Assembly (NCBI GenBank): GCA_963662515.1 | Contig: OY759675.1 | Span: 4,030,001-4,094,000 of the forward strand | DNA from: JAFGDI01 sp963662515 | Lineage (GTDB): Bacteria; Planctomycetota; Phycisphaerae; Sedimentisphaerales; SM23-30 | Length of the DNA: 64,000 nt | Direction of reading: 5' to 3' | Shown here: piece by piece, positions 35,496-43,185 of the stretch | Numbering within the stretch: the first letter of the stretch is position 1 | Layout: the number at the start of each line of letters is the position of its first letter | The notes under the pieces: model-generated | What the model saw: only the letters and a program-made list of their open reading frames with translations | What the model was told of the DNA's origin: nothing | Database searches by the model: none | Translations under genes and position numbers: made by a program

Positions 35496-36506
35496 ATGGA
35501 CAAAAAGTCAAGAAAACGGAACGAGATACTGCGTGTGCTGAGTGAAAGAAACACAGCCGTCAGTTCAGAAGTAATAGCCAGCGAACTGGCCAACAGCGGC
35601 CTGGACATCTGTCAGCGAACAGTGCGAATCTACCTTAAAGAATTCGATGAGAGCGGGTACACGAAACTTGTGAGCAAACACGGCCGGGTAATAACCGACA
35701 AGGGTCGTCGCGAACTGCACGCATCCAACACCCTTGGTCGCGTCGGCTATCTGTCTGCACGAATCGATAATATGACCTATATGATGAACTTTGACCTGGA
35801 AACATGTTCAGGCAAGGTAATAGTAAACACCTCGATGGTTCGCAAGGAAATACTGGAGCGTCATGCCGGTCAGATAATGAAAGTATTTGCAGATGGTTTT
35901 GCCATGGGTACTCAAATGGGTCTGCTGCGTCCTGGTACAAAGATCGGCAAAACGATCGTACCAGATGAGCATATAGGTTTTGTCTCAGTTTGCTCTATCA
36001 CTCTAAACGGCGTACTCTTGAAATACGGCATACCCGTTTGCAGTCGTTTTGGCGGCCTTCTGGAAATATCCTGCGGTAAGGCGGTTCGTTTTACCGAGAT
36101 AATCCACTACGATGGAACAACTGTTGACCCGCTAGAGGTATTTATCCGGTCAGGCATGACCGATTATCTGGGTGCGATACGAGATGGAAACGGCAAAGTT
36201 GGAGCCGGTTTCAGGGAATTGCCGGCAAACAGCCTGGAGACCTCTCGCCAGATAGCGATCAAGCTCAAGAAGATCGGACTGGGTGCGTTCCTGGAGTTTG
36301 GCCGACCCGGCTGCGACCTGCTGGACATACCCGTAAGCGAAGGACGCATCGGAGCTATTGTCATTGGCGGCCTCAACCCCATAGCCGTTATCGAAGAAAG
36401 CGGCACCCGTCTGCAATCGATAGCAATGAGCGGCCAGCTGGACTTCAGAGAGCTGTTCCATTATAGCGAGATGCCGGAGAGATTGGAGCACATCTACAGG
36501 CAATAA
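35496..36506 (+). CDS. nrpR: NrpR-type nitrogen regulator (winged helix + DUF128 domain)
   Basis: A 336-residue protein. Residues about 8-70 form an N-terminal winged helix ('RNEILRVLSERNTAVSSEVIASEL ... RTVRIYLKEF' in pieces), and the remaining 260 residues are one NrpR/DUF128 sensing domain. In methanogens NrpR represses nitrogen-assimilation genes and is released by 2-oxoglutarate. The divergent neighbour is glutamate synthase, an expected target, and an NrpR-type palindrome lies between. Only one DUF128 domain is present, where some archaeal forms have two. The last 400 bases of the gene are repeated at 39747-40156. No clear Shine-Dalgarno sequence precedes the ATG. Confidence 0.85.
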   Translation: MDKKSRKRNEILRVLSERNTAVSSEVIASELANSGLDICQRTVRIYLKEFDESGYTKLVSKHGRVITDKGRRELHASNTLGRVGYLSARIDNMTYMMNFDLETCSGKVIVNTSMVRKEILERHAGQIMKVFADGFAMGTQMGLLRPGTKIGKTIVPDEHIGFVSVCSITLNGVLLKYGIPVCSRFGGLLEISCGKAVRFTEIIHYDGTTVDPLEVFIRSGMTDYLGAIRDGNGKVGAGFRELPANSLETSRQIAIKLKKIGLGAFLEFGRPGCDLLDIPVSEGRIGAIVIGGLNPIAVIEESGTRLQSIAMSGQLDFRELFHYSEMPERLEHIYRQ

Positions 36507-36512
36507 AACGGG

Positions 36513-37298
36513 TTATTGCATCAACCAGTTAGCTGCGACAGCGGCAAAATCAGCAAGGTTTACAACTCCGTCTCGGTTAACATCTGTCCTTTCCAGATAA
36601 TCATTATCTCTGGCAGGGTCATCGCTCATCCAGAAAAAGGCCAACTGCATAAGATCATCAATACCAACACACCCATCTACCAGAAGATCACCATATTCAG
36701 GCTCTCTATTAAAGACCAGAGTAAAAGGTTTTGATTCGCCATATCTGCCAGTGGTGTCAATCAGTTTCCAGGTTATCCAGAATAGTTCATTACCATTAAC
36801 CGCGCGATAGTTTATATGCATGTGTGCATCTCCTCGCTGAGCATATATCTGGCTGTGATTTATAACTTCGCCGGGAGCATCAATGGTAAATTGAGGCCAA
36901 TCTGTATGTACTGAGATAAGGCCCTGGGAAAGAGCAATGCAGACAATCTGAATATTATAATCCAGTCCCGGATTACCCATCAGACAGCGGTCAGGATCAT
37001 AAGTATAGGCAGCCTCCGGATTAGTATTTTGAAAGGCATCAAAACCAGGCTCACCTATGCGATATTTATACGAGGAAGCAATACTGCTTTTCAGAGGATA
37101 ATACCACTTCTCAAAAGCACTGACACCTGTATGCCGGTACTTCTGACTGGAATTAACATATAAAACATTATCATCGGCAGTACCCATTTCACCATCGGCA
37201 TTAACACCAATAATAAAATGATCCAACGAACATTCGGCATAAGAATAATTAGCTAAACCTGATACTATCATCAAAACTAAGACTATATATAACTTCAT
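36513..37298 (-). CDS. Secreted dockerin-like protein, unknown function
   Basis: A 261-residue protein with a signal peptide (about 1-21, SYA-E). The body begins 'CSLDHFIIGVNADGEMGTADDNVLYV' in pattern, related in style to the protein at 38101 ('THIGVN ... DDNQLWLFSLPP'). It contains the His-bearing AQRGDAHMHINY motif. The C-terminal 60 residues are a dockerin-like pair (DLLVDGCVGIDDL ... DVNRDGVVNLADF). It ends six bases after the nrpR stop on the opposite strand. It may bind metal or carbohydrate outside the cytoplasm; nothing proves either. Confidence 0.72.
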   Translation of the reverse strand: MKLYIVLVLMIVSGLANYSYAECSLDHFIIGVNADGEMGTADDNVLYVNSSQKYRHTGVSAFEKWYYPLKSSIASSYKYRIGEPGFDAFQNTNPEAAYTYDPDRCLMGNPGLDYNIQIVCIALSQGLISVHTDWPQFTIDAPGEVINHSQIYAQRGDAHMHINYRAVNGNELFWITWKLIDTTGRYGESKPFTLVFNREPEYGDLLVDGCVGIDDLMQLAFFWMSDDPARDNDYLERTDVNRDGVVNLADFAAVAANWLMQ

Positions 37299-37358
37299 TT
37301 TTTATTCCTTTATTCTATATTTTATGTCAAACACAACAACTGATAACGGATTACCACA

Positions 37359-38108
37359 TCAAAAATCACTCGGCCAGGCCGGGGCTGATTCCGGATACCA
37401 ATAGCACTGAATTTCGTTATAGGTTTCATCAAAAGCCAAAGAAGCGGCGTGACCATCCACAAAGAGATAATTCGATTTACCCAGATGCCGATCTGCGGCA
37501 ATAAAGGTTATGGCATATTCCGGCGAACCGCCCCAGGATTCAGGATGAAGATGGTCGGCAAGCAGAAAATTCTCTGTATTGGGTGCCTCACTGATCCAGA
37601 TACAATAATTGGGCCGACGCACCTGATCTACGCGATTATACCGATTCTTACCTGCTCCATATCGGAAACAGATCGGGTCCAGCAATGAGTTCACCGCAAA
37701 ACTGCTATAACGGCAATCCTGCTGCTCCGCCAGCGGCTTATCCCAATCAACGAAATTCTCCGCCTTATCCGATGGGCAGCGTAACAATAACGGCTGACCT
37801 GTATATTTAGCCAGCAGATTGAGCCACCATTTATTCTTATCGGTTATATGACAGGAACTCGGCGGTAAATAACCGTTATTGGTCACCATATACGCCTGAA
37901 CTGCCAGACCCATCTGCCGCATATTGCTCAGACAAACAACAGCCTGGGCCTGCTTTCTGGCACGACCTAATGCTGGCATTAAAATGCTAACCAGCAGTGC
38001 AATTATGGTGATCACCACCAGCAGCTCGATCAGGGTAAAAGCCCCTGCCGGGGAAGAATATCTCCCCCGGCAGAAATAATACGCTATTGATACTTTGCGA
38101 TCATTCAT
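37359..38108 (-). CDS. Prepilin-type (type II secretion pseudopilin-like) protein
   Basis: A 249-residue protein with the prepilin cleavage/methylation motif FTLIELLVVITIIALLVSIL preceded by GA; a leader of about 23 residues precedes it. The globular part ends with 'RHLGKSNYLFVDGHAASL', the conserved tail of the abundant planctomycete/verrucomicrobial pseudopilin-like family. Such proteins are processed by prepilin peptidase and anchored in the inner membrane. The gene overlaps the upstream secreted-protein gene by eight bases, so the two form an operon. Its role in secretion is inferred from the N-terminus only. Confidence 0.85.
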   Translation of the reverse strand: MNDRKVSIAYYFCRGRYSSPAGAFTLIELLVVITIIALLVSILMPALGRARKQAQAVVCLSNMRQMGLAVQAYMVTNNGYLPPSSCHITDKNKWWLNLLAKYTGQPLLLRCPSDKAENFVDWDKPLAEQQDCRYSSFAVNSLLDPICFRYGAGKNRYNRVDQVRRPNYCIWISEAPNTENFLLADHLHPESWGGSPEYAITFIAADRHLGKSNYLFVDGHAASLAFDETYNEIQCYWYPESAPAWPSDF

Positions 38109-38955
38109 GGTATAAACCCACTGATAACCAATCTTGCGCCAGAACTGCCAGATCCCTTAGATCAACCTGACAATTTCCATCTATATCTCCAGCTGGTGCC
38201 ACACATACCTCGGTGGCAAACCGGAATGTATAATCTGCGGAACGCTGATACATTCCCCCGGCATCATAAACATAGAATGTAGCCGAAACTTCACCGGCAA
38301 AATCTGGTGCCAGCCAGAAGCCAAAGCCCATATGAGAATGGATCTCCCAGCTCACACCGCCAAACTCTTTTCCCATATGGTAACTTTCGCCATCGGCAGT
38401 CAGCACCGGCAAGTCTCCTGGCAGTAACATTAAAAAGTCTTCCTCAGCAACCGAACTGCATTTCCGGACCAGATAAATATCCCAGCCCGGCTCCTGCTCT
38501 GCGCTACCGCCTGCCAGATCCCATTTACCCTGAGGGCCACTGGCACTATGCCAGCCATCCAAATGCTCTACTCCGGATTCATCACCATAGCCATTGGCTT
38601 TACTGTAGTCAAACTCACATTTCCACAAACACTTACCACTGTTATCATCCTTATAGATCAGCTCCCCTTCCTCTCTGAAAGGTGTCAGTAAAAGAAATGG
38701 TCGGCCCTGAGCGTCAGACCAATCTGGCCAGCCCGGCGTAGGAGCAACCGCATGCATTGGTGGTAAAGAGAACAGCCACAACTGATTATCATCTGTCGGA
38801 TCGGGATCACTGGCTGAGGCCGGGTCTGCCAGAGCCGTAAGATCTGGTCGCCAGGTCGGATTCACTCCTATATGGGTATGCGCAATATTGGTATGCGCCG
38901 AAACTATTGAAATCATTGAACATATCACAACTATTGTATTTACAATATTCTTCAT
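38101..38955 (-). CDS. Secreted His-rich protein with C-terminal dockerin-like half
   Basis: A 284-residue protein. ATG 38955 follows GGAG by seven bases and starts a proper signal peptide (MKNIVNTIVVICSMISIVSA); longer in-frame starts do not. The mature N-terminus is AHTNIAHTHIGVNP, rich in His. Motifs 'DDNQLWLFSLPPMHAV', 'GWHSASGPQGKWDL' and 'WEIHSHMGFGFW' follow. The last 30 residues contain one calcium-loop-like unit (DIDGNCQVDLRDLAVLAQDW). It is shorter than a full dockerin pair. It overlaps the pseudopilin gene. Metal binding through the His-rich stretches is a plausible guess. Confidence 0.7.
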   Translation of the reverse strand: MKNIVNTIVVICSMISIVSAHTNIAHTHIGVNPTWRPDLTALADPASASDPDPTDDNQLWLFSLPPMHAVAPTPGWPDWSDAQGRPFLLLTPFREEGELIYKDDNSGKCLWKCEFDYSKANGYGDESGVEHLDGWHSASGPQGKWDLAGGSAEQEPGWDIYLVRKCSSVAEEDFLMLLPGDLPVLTADGESYHMGKEFGGVSWEIHSHMGFGFWLAPDFAGEVSATFYVYDAGGMYQRSADYTFRFATEVCVAPAGDIDGNCQVDLRDLAVLAQDWLSVGLYHE

Positions 38956-39170
38956 ATTATTACTCCTGTTTGCAGACATACCCCTGACCTGCAGGCAGAG
39001 ATACTCCGCTGTGTTTACATAACAACTTATTTTATTTAAAATTAATAACCAATACCGCCCTGACATCATTCGAAATTCAGGCGCAGCAAACATAATTCCA
39101 GCCTTGCAGCCAGGAAGCATAAACTCACATCTCTGTTTTTTTAATTGGTTATTACTATGAATTGAACTGG

Positions 39171-39476
39171 TTACACCAGCGGAGGAGCGCGGGGAATATC
39201 ACACAATGTGCGAAAGACTATACCCGGAGCAAGTACCACAGTATCAGTTGTATCAATAAGAAACTGCGGTGAAGGTATAAAAAACAAATCAGACAGTACG
39301 AACTTTGTTACGGCATGGAGCAGAACCTGACACACCGGACAATCCTGAGAATGATGTGTATGGCAATCATCATCACAATGATCAAGGTTGTGTACTGCTA
39401 ACAGTAACCCTGTAACATTCGCGATGAAAACTGTCAGCATAAGCAGGTATATGCTCTTGTTTACACGATCACGCAT
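39171..39476 (-). CDS. Small membrane protein with His/Cys-rich loop
   Basis: A 101-residue protein if started at ATG 39476: one N-terminal membrane helix (SIYLLMLTVFIANVTGLLLA), then a metal-ligand-rich segment HNLDHCDDDCHTHHSQDCPVCQ (written here in shortened form HNLDHCDDDCHTHH and DCPVCQ), then a second hydrophobic part. Proteins of this look often accompany metal transport or metal-sensing genes. An extended -10 (TGCTATAAT) ends seven bases before the ATG, so the transcript may be leaderless. A GTG at 39539 is in frame but lies upstream of that promoter. Confidence 0.6.
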   Translation of the reverse strand: MRDRVNKSIYLLMLTVFIANVTGLLLAVHNLDHCDDDCHTHHSQDCPVCQVLLHAVTKFVLSDLFFIPSPQFLIDTTDTVVLAPGIVFRTLCDIPRAPPLV

Positions 39477-39481
39477 GTCAA

Positions 39482-39490
39482 GATTATAGC
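39482..39490 (-). promoter_or_regulatory. Extended -10 promoter element (TGCTATAAT) close to the start codon
   Basis: On the minus strand TGC-TATAAT lies immediately upstream of CTTGAC-ATG. With a start about seven bases after the hexamer, transcription would begin at or next to the ATG at 39476. No good -35 is visible, as is common for extended -10 promoters. Placement is approximate by one or two bases. Confidence 0.45.
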
Positions 39491-39639
39491 AGATGATTAA
39501 TAGAAATACACATTTATTTTCACTCTTGTCCAAAACCACTCTTGTCCATAATAAATTTTGAAAAATGAATAGAGAAATCTCAGAGATGGTTTATATTGTG
39601 TTTGACTATATACAAAGAACTCAAAACGGAGATGTAAAT

Positions 39640-39746
39640 ATGATAAAGTCAGGTAGCGTGTTTTCGCAAGTACTTTCTTTGGTATGATTTGCTGGTTTGA
39701 TAGCTAAATTTGCCGCTGAGAAGCATTCTAAGTGGTTCAAGTGCTT
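39640..39746 (+). pseudogene. N-terminal remnant of an IS4-like (DUF4372-type) transposase
   Basis: After CGGAG an ATG opens the frame MIKSGSVFSQVLSLV, a stop, then FAGLIAKFAAEKHSKWFKCLD in the same frame. This resembles the start of IS4-family transposases (pattern 'SVFSQVLSLI.R.EFA.LV...AERHSKGF.CW.QF'). The body of the gene is gone: at 39747 the sequence switches abruptly to the nrpR 3' copy. Identification rests on about 35 residues. Confidence 0.5.
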
Positions 39747-40156
39747 AGATAATCCATTATGACGGCACTATAGTTGACCCACTCGAGGTATTTATTCGGT
39801 CAGGCATGACCGATTATCTGGGAGCGATCCGCGATGGTAACGGCAAGGTTGGAGCCGGTTTCAGGGAATTGCCGGCAAACAGCCTGGAGACCTCTCGCCA
39901 GATAGCGATCAAGCTCAAGAAGATCGGACTGGGTGCGTTCCTGGAGTTTGGCCGCCCCGGCTGCGACCTGCTGGACATACCCGTAAGCGAAGGACGCATC
40001 GGAGCTATTGTCATTGGCGGCCTCAACCCCATAGCCGTTATCGAAGAAAGCGGCACCCGTCTGCAATCGATAGCAATGAGCGGCCAGCTGGACTTCAGAG
40101 AGCTGTTCCATTATAGCGAGATGCCGGAGAGGCTGGAGCAGCTATATAAGAGCTAA
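39747..40156 (+). pseudogene. Truncated second copy of the nrpR 3' end
   Basis: 410 bases align without gaps to 36097-36506 at a constant offset of 3650. The first ~95 bases carry many, mostly silent, differences; the next 280 or so (36199-36480) differ at a single base; the last ~20 diverge again. The frame is intact to a TAA at the same place but there is no winged helix and no upstream start, so no functional repressor is expected. Confidence 0.9.
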
Positions 40157-40393
40157 CTGCAAAGAGTCCTATAACAATTCAGATTGTTCCATTGGCAAAA
40201 AATGCTATAGATTCCTAATTCTATACTATCAAAACAGTTGTGTACTATAAATCCAAACTGAGATAAACCAGACAATCACTGCAATGTGGATATCATAAGT
40301 CATTACTCATTACCCAGGGTTAATTAGCCGACCATTGAAGTATAGTACAAAATGTATCTATAATTTAACAATATCAATACAATACAGGAATAA

Positions 40394-42205
40394 GTGAGCA
40401 AGAAAATGAAACTATCACAGAGATTAATAATAGGCTTCGGCTGCGTACTGGCAATACTAGTCATAGTTATCGGTATATATGAATCTACAATATTGAAAAC
40501 TACAAATTCATTTCAGAGCATGCTAGAGAATGAGGTTCAGATATCAGTCAATTCACGAGAGATTTATAAGTATTTACTGGAATGCCGCAGAAACGAGAAA
40601 GAGTTTTTACTGGTAAAAGATATGAGCAAAAGTCAGTTGACTCAGGAGCAATGCAAGAAGATGCAGTTATTATGTAAAGACACACTGGCTCTTGCTGCAA
40701 AATCAGGATATAAAGAAGTACAGGATAGCCTGGAAGTAATTGCCGAATTGAGCCAAAAATATTCCGAGGCATTTGCCAAAGTAGTAACGCTGTGGCAGGA
40801 AAGAGGCCTGAATGAGAATTCCGGCTTACAGGGATCATTTCGCCAAAACGCCAGTGCAATCTTAGAGAAGTCTCAGCAGCTAAAAATGGATATCGCACTT
40901 ATAAAGGCCCTGATGATACGCCGACATGAGAAGGATTATTTACTTCGTCTTGACGAGAAGTACATTGCATTGAATCTGGCTCAGATTGAAGATTTGAAAG
41001 AGACAATAATCACATCTGAAGCGGGCGAAACGAGCAAACAAGAACTGATAAAGGAGCTGGAGCAATACCAAAAAGCATTTATCGCATTAACAGAAAAAGA
41101 CAGGGAGATACATGCAGCAATCGAGAGATTGCGAACAGTAGCCCGTCAGGTAGAAGAACCTGCTATGTCAATAGCCTCATTCAGTGAAGATAAAACAGGT
41201 GAAATAGTCAGAGAATCGCAACATAGTGCCGCAGTTGCGTTGGGATTAGGTATCTGCGGAATACTTGCTGGAATAATATCTGGCATAATAATCGGGCGTA
41301 ATATAATTGGTTCAATCAAAGAAGTATGTTTAGGCCTTTCCGAAAACGCCGAACAAATAGGATCAGCATCGAGACAGGTAGCAGCCAGTTCTCAAACACT
41401 GGCCCAGAGCACGACCGAGCAGGCAGCTACAGTAGAAGAGACCTCAAGTTCAGTAGAAGAGATAGCCGGTCGTTCGCGAGATAATTCAGCCAATGCGTCA
41501 CAGGCCGTTGAATTTGCGTTAATGGCCCAAAACACATCAGTTGAGGCATCTGTAGCCATGCAGGAGATGATAAAGAGCATAGAGAGCATAAAACAATCTT
41601 CAGATAAGACAGCAACCGTGATCAAGACCATAGATTCAATTGCATTTCAGACGAATTTACTGGCGTTAAATGCAGCGGTGGAAGCAGCACGAGCCGGTGA
41701 GTCAGGCAAGGGCTTTGCAGTAGTTGCAGAAGAGGTTCGCAATCTGGCAATGCGTTCGGCTGAGGCAGCACGAAGCACCTCGGATCTGATAGAAGAGTCA
41801 AATGCAAACGCTAACAATGGCGTACAGATAGTAGAGCAAGTGGCTGGGTCATTAAAAAAGATAGAAGACTCGATAAATATGATCCATAATTTAATAACGG
41901 AAATAAGCAAGGCAGCGAGAGAGGAAGACGCCGGTTTGCAAGCAATAAAGACAGCAATTAAGGAAATGGATAATCTGACACAAAGTAATGCATCGACCGC
42001 GGAAGAATCTGCCGGTGCTGCTCATGAGCTTGCATCGCAGGTTGTACTGACAGAAAAAATTATTATCGATTTACTGAAAATAGCAGGTCAAACCACTACC
42101 GAGCGAGAATCGGCGAGCCTTGGCCTGACCGACCAGAGTTACCACCAAATATCACAGGGGCAATACGGCAGACAAATAGCAAAGCGTGAATGGGAGATGC
42201 ATTAA
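40394..42205 (+). CDS. Methyl-accepting chemotaxis protein with helical (HBM-like) sensor
   Basis: A 603-residue chemoreceptor. TM1 spans about 10-30 and TM2 about 277-302. The periplasmic part (about 33-272) is all-helical with two similar halves, each with an 'R(R/H)xEK(E/D)(F/Y)LL' motif (RRNEKEFLL, RRHEKDYLL), as in helical bimodular sensors for organic acids. The cytoplasmic signalling domain has the hairpin tip FQTNLLALNAAVEAARAGE and 'GKGFAVVAEEVRNLA'. A classical HAMP domain is not obvious and there is no C-terminal CheR-docking pentapeptide. A GTG start at 40394 is supported by AGGA five bases before it. Confidence 0.9.
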   Translation: MSKKMKLSQRLIIGFGCVLAILVIVIGIYESTILKTTNSFQSMLENEVQISVNSREIYKYLLECRRNEKEFLLVKDMSKSQLTQEQCKKMQLLCKDTLALAAKSGYKEVQDSLEVIAELSQKYSEAFAKVVTLWQERGLNENSGLQGSFRQNASAILEKSQQLKMDIALIKALMIRRHEKDYLLRLDEKYIALNLAQIEDLKETIITSEAGETSKQELIKELEQYQKAFIALTEKDREIHAAIERLRTVARQVEEPAMSIASFSEDKTGEIVRESQHSAAVALGLGICGILAGIISGIIIGRNIIGSIKEVCLGLSENAEQIGSASRQVAASSQTLAQSTTEQAATVEETSSSVEEIAGRSRDNSANASQAVEFALMAQNTSVEASVAMQEMIKSIESIKQSSDKTATVIKTIDSIAFQTNLLALNAAVEAARAGESGKGFAVVAEEVRNLAMRSAEAARSTSDLIEESNANANNGVQIVEQVAGSLKKIEDSINMIHNLITEISKAAREEDAGLQAIKTAIKEMDNLTQSNASTAEESAGAAHELASQVVLTEKIIIDLLKIAGQTTTERESASLGLTDQSYHQISQGQYGRQIAKREWEMH

Positions 42206-42425
42206 AATATGTCACACATGTACCCAATTAGAATAATTGAGTAACAAGAGAAAGAGCGATAATATGGATGTATCATATAATTGCAAAATAGGTTAACAAG
42301 TAGCTTGACATTTAAGGCCATGGGGACAATAATAATAAGTAGTATCGGACTGTCAGTTAAAGGCTTACAGATATCCGATTAGGCTGTAATAATAATATAT
42401 CAGAACTGAATTGGAGGATCTGCAA

Positions 42426-42755
42426 ATGGCAGGCCAAAATACATTAGCGTTTACCGATGACAATTTTGAGGCAGAAGTAATGAACTCCAGCGTGCCGGTA
42501 CTGGTAGATTTCTGGGCTCCGTGGTGCGGTCCGTGCCGGATGCTTGGCCCGTTAATCGATGAATTGGCCACAGCTAATGCCGGTAAAGTCAAGGTCGGCA
42601 AAGTTAATACCGATGACAATCGTGAAATATCATTGCGTTTCGGTATAAGCTCTATTCCTACGATCATGATCTTCAAAGATGGTCAGCTGGTAAAGCAGTT
42701 TGTAGGCATGACCAGTAAAAATGACCTGCAAAACGCTCTTAATAGTGCTATGTAA
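42426..42755 (+). CDS. trxA: Thioredoxin
   Basis: A 109-residue classical thioredoxin: active site WCGPC (Trp33, Cys34, Cys37), 'KVNTDDN' and the cis-proline loop SSIPTIMIF. It reduces cytoplasmic disulfides. TTGGAGG lies eight bases before the ATG; the TTG inside that Shine-Dalgarno sequence is not a start. A TTGACA-like -35 and TAATAA-like -10 lie at about 42307-42340. The gene is alone, with its own terminator. Confidence 0.95.
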   Translation: MAGQNTLAFTDDNFEAEVMNSSVPVLVDFWAPWCGPCRMLGPLIDELATANAGKVKVGKVNTDDNREISLRFGISSIPTIMIFKDGQLVKQFVGMTSKNDLQNALNSAM

Positions 42756-42779
42756 TATATTAAGAAATAATAAGTTAGC

Positions 42780-42820
42780 AAAAAACCCGCTACTACCAAC
42801 AGGTAAAAGCGGGTTTTTTT
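42780..42820 (+). terminator. Rho-independent terminator of trxA
   Basis: AAAAAACCCGCT and AGCGGGTTTTTTT form the stem, with an inner ACCAACAGGT loop. The following gap (42821-43185) is AT-rich and holds nothing else that I can name. Confidence 0.9.
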
Positions 42821-43185
42821 GTTGGCAAAACAAGCGTCCCATAACTAATACTGTACGAATTAATCTTGTAAATAACCAAATTTTATTTTTCATTCTCCGT
42901 GTTGCGTCTTGCACTATAGTCTTATAATAACACTGATTTACATAGTGTTATCAGGTCACATTTCATACTTTTTTATTAAATAATGCAATGAAGCTGGTCA
43001 GGCATACTAACCCCGGTTAAACGCATAATATAGAATTAACCTTACAGGCAAAACAGACGAAATAAGCTGAGCAGGCGGCTTTGTTGATTTCAGCAGGGAA
43101 GCAGGCTTGAAGTTGAATAAGTAGAAATCAACCACTGATATAAAATGATAATTTATCAGTCAAAAGCGAATAATGAGAGATAATA

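Noticed and set aside
39806..40156. A complete small gene in the nrpR fragment starting at an internal ATG
   Set aside because: It is the C-terminal third of the NrpR sensing domain without DNA-binding part or start signals; treated as a pseudogene.
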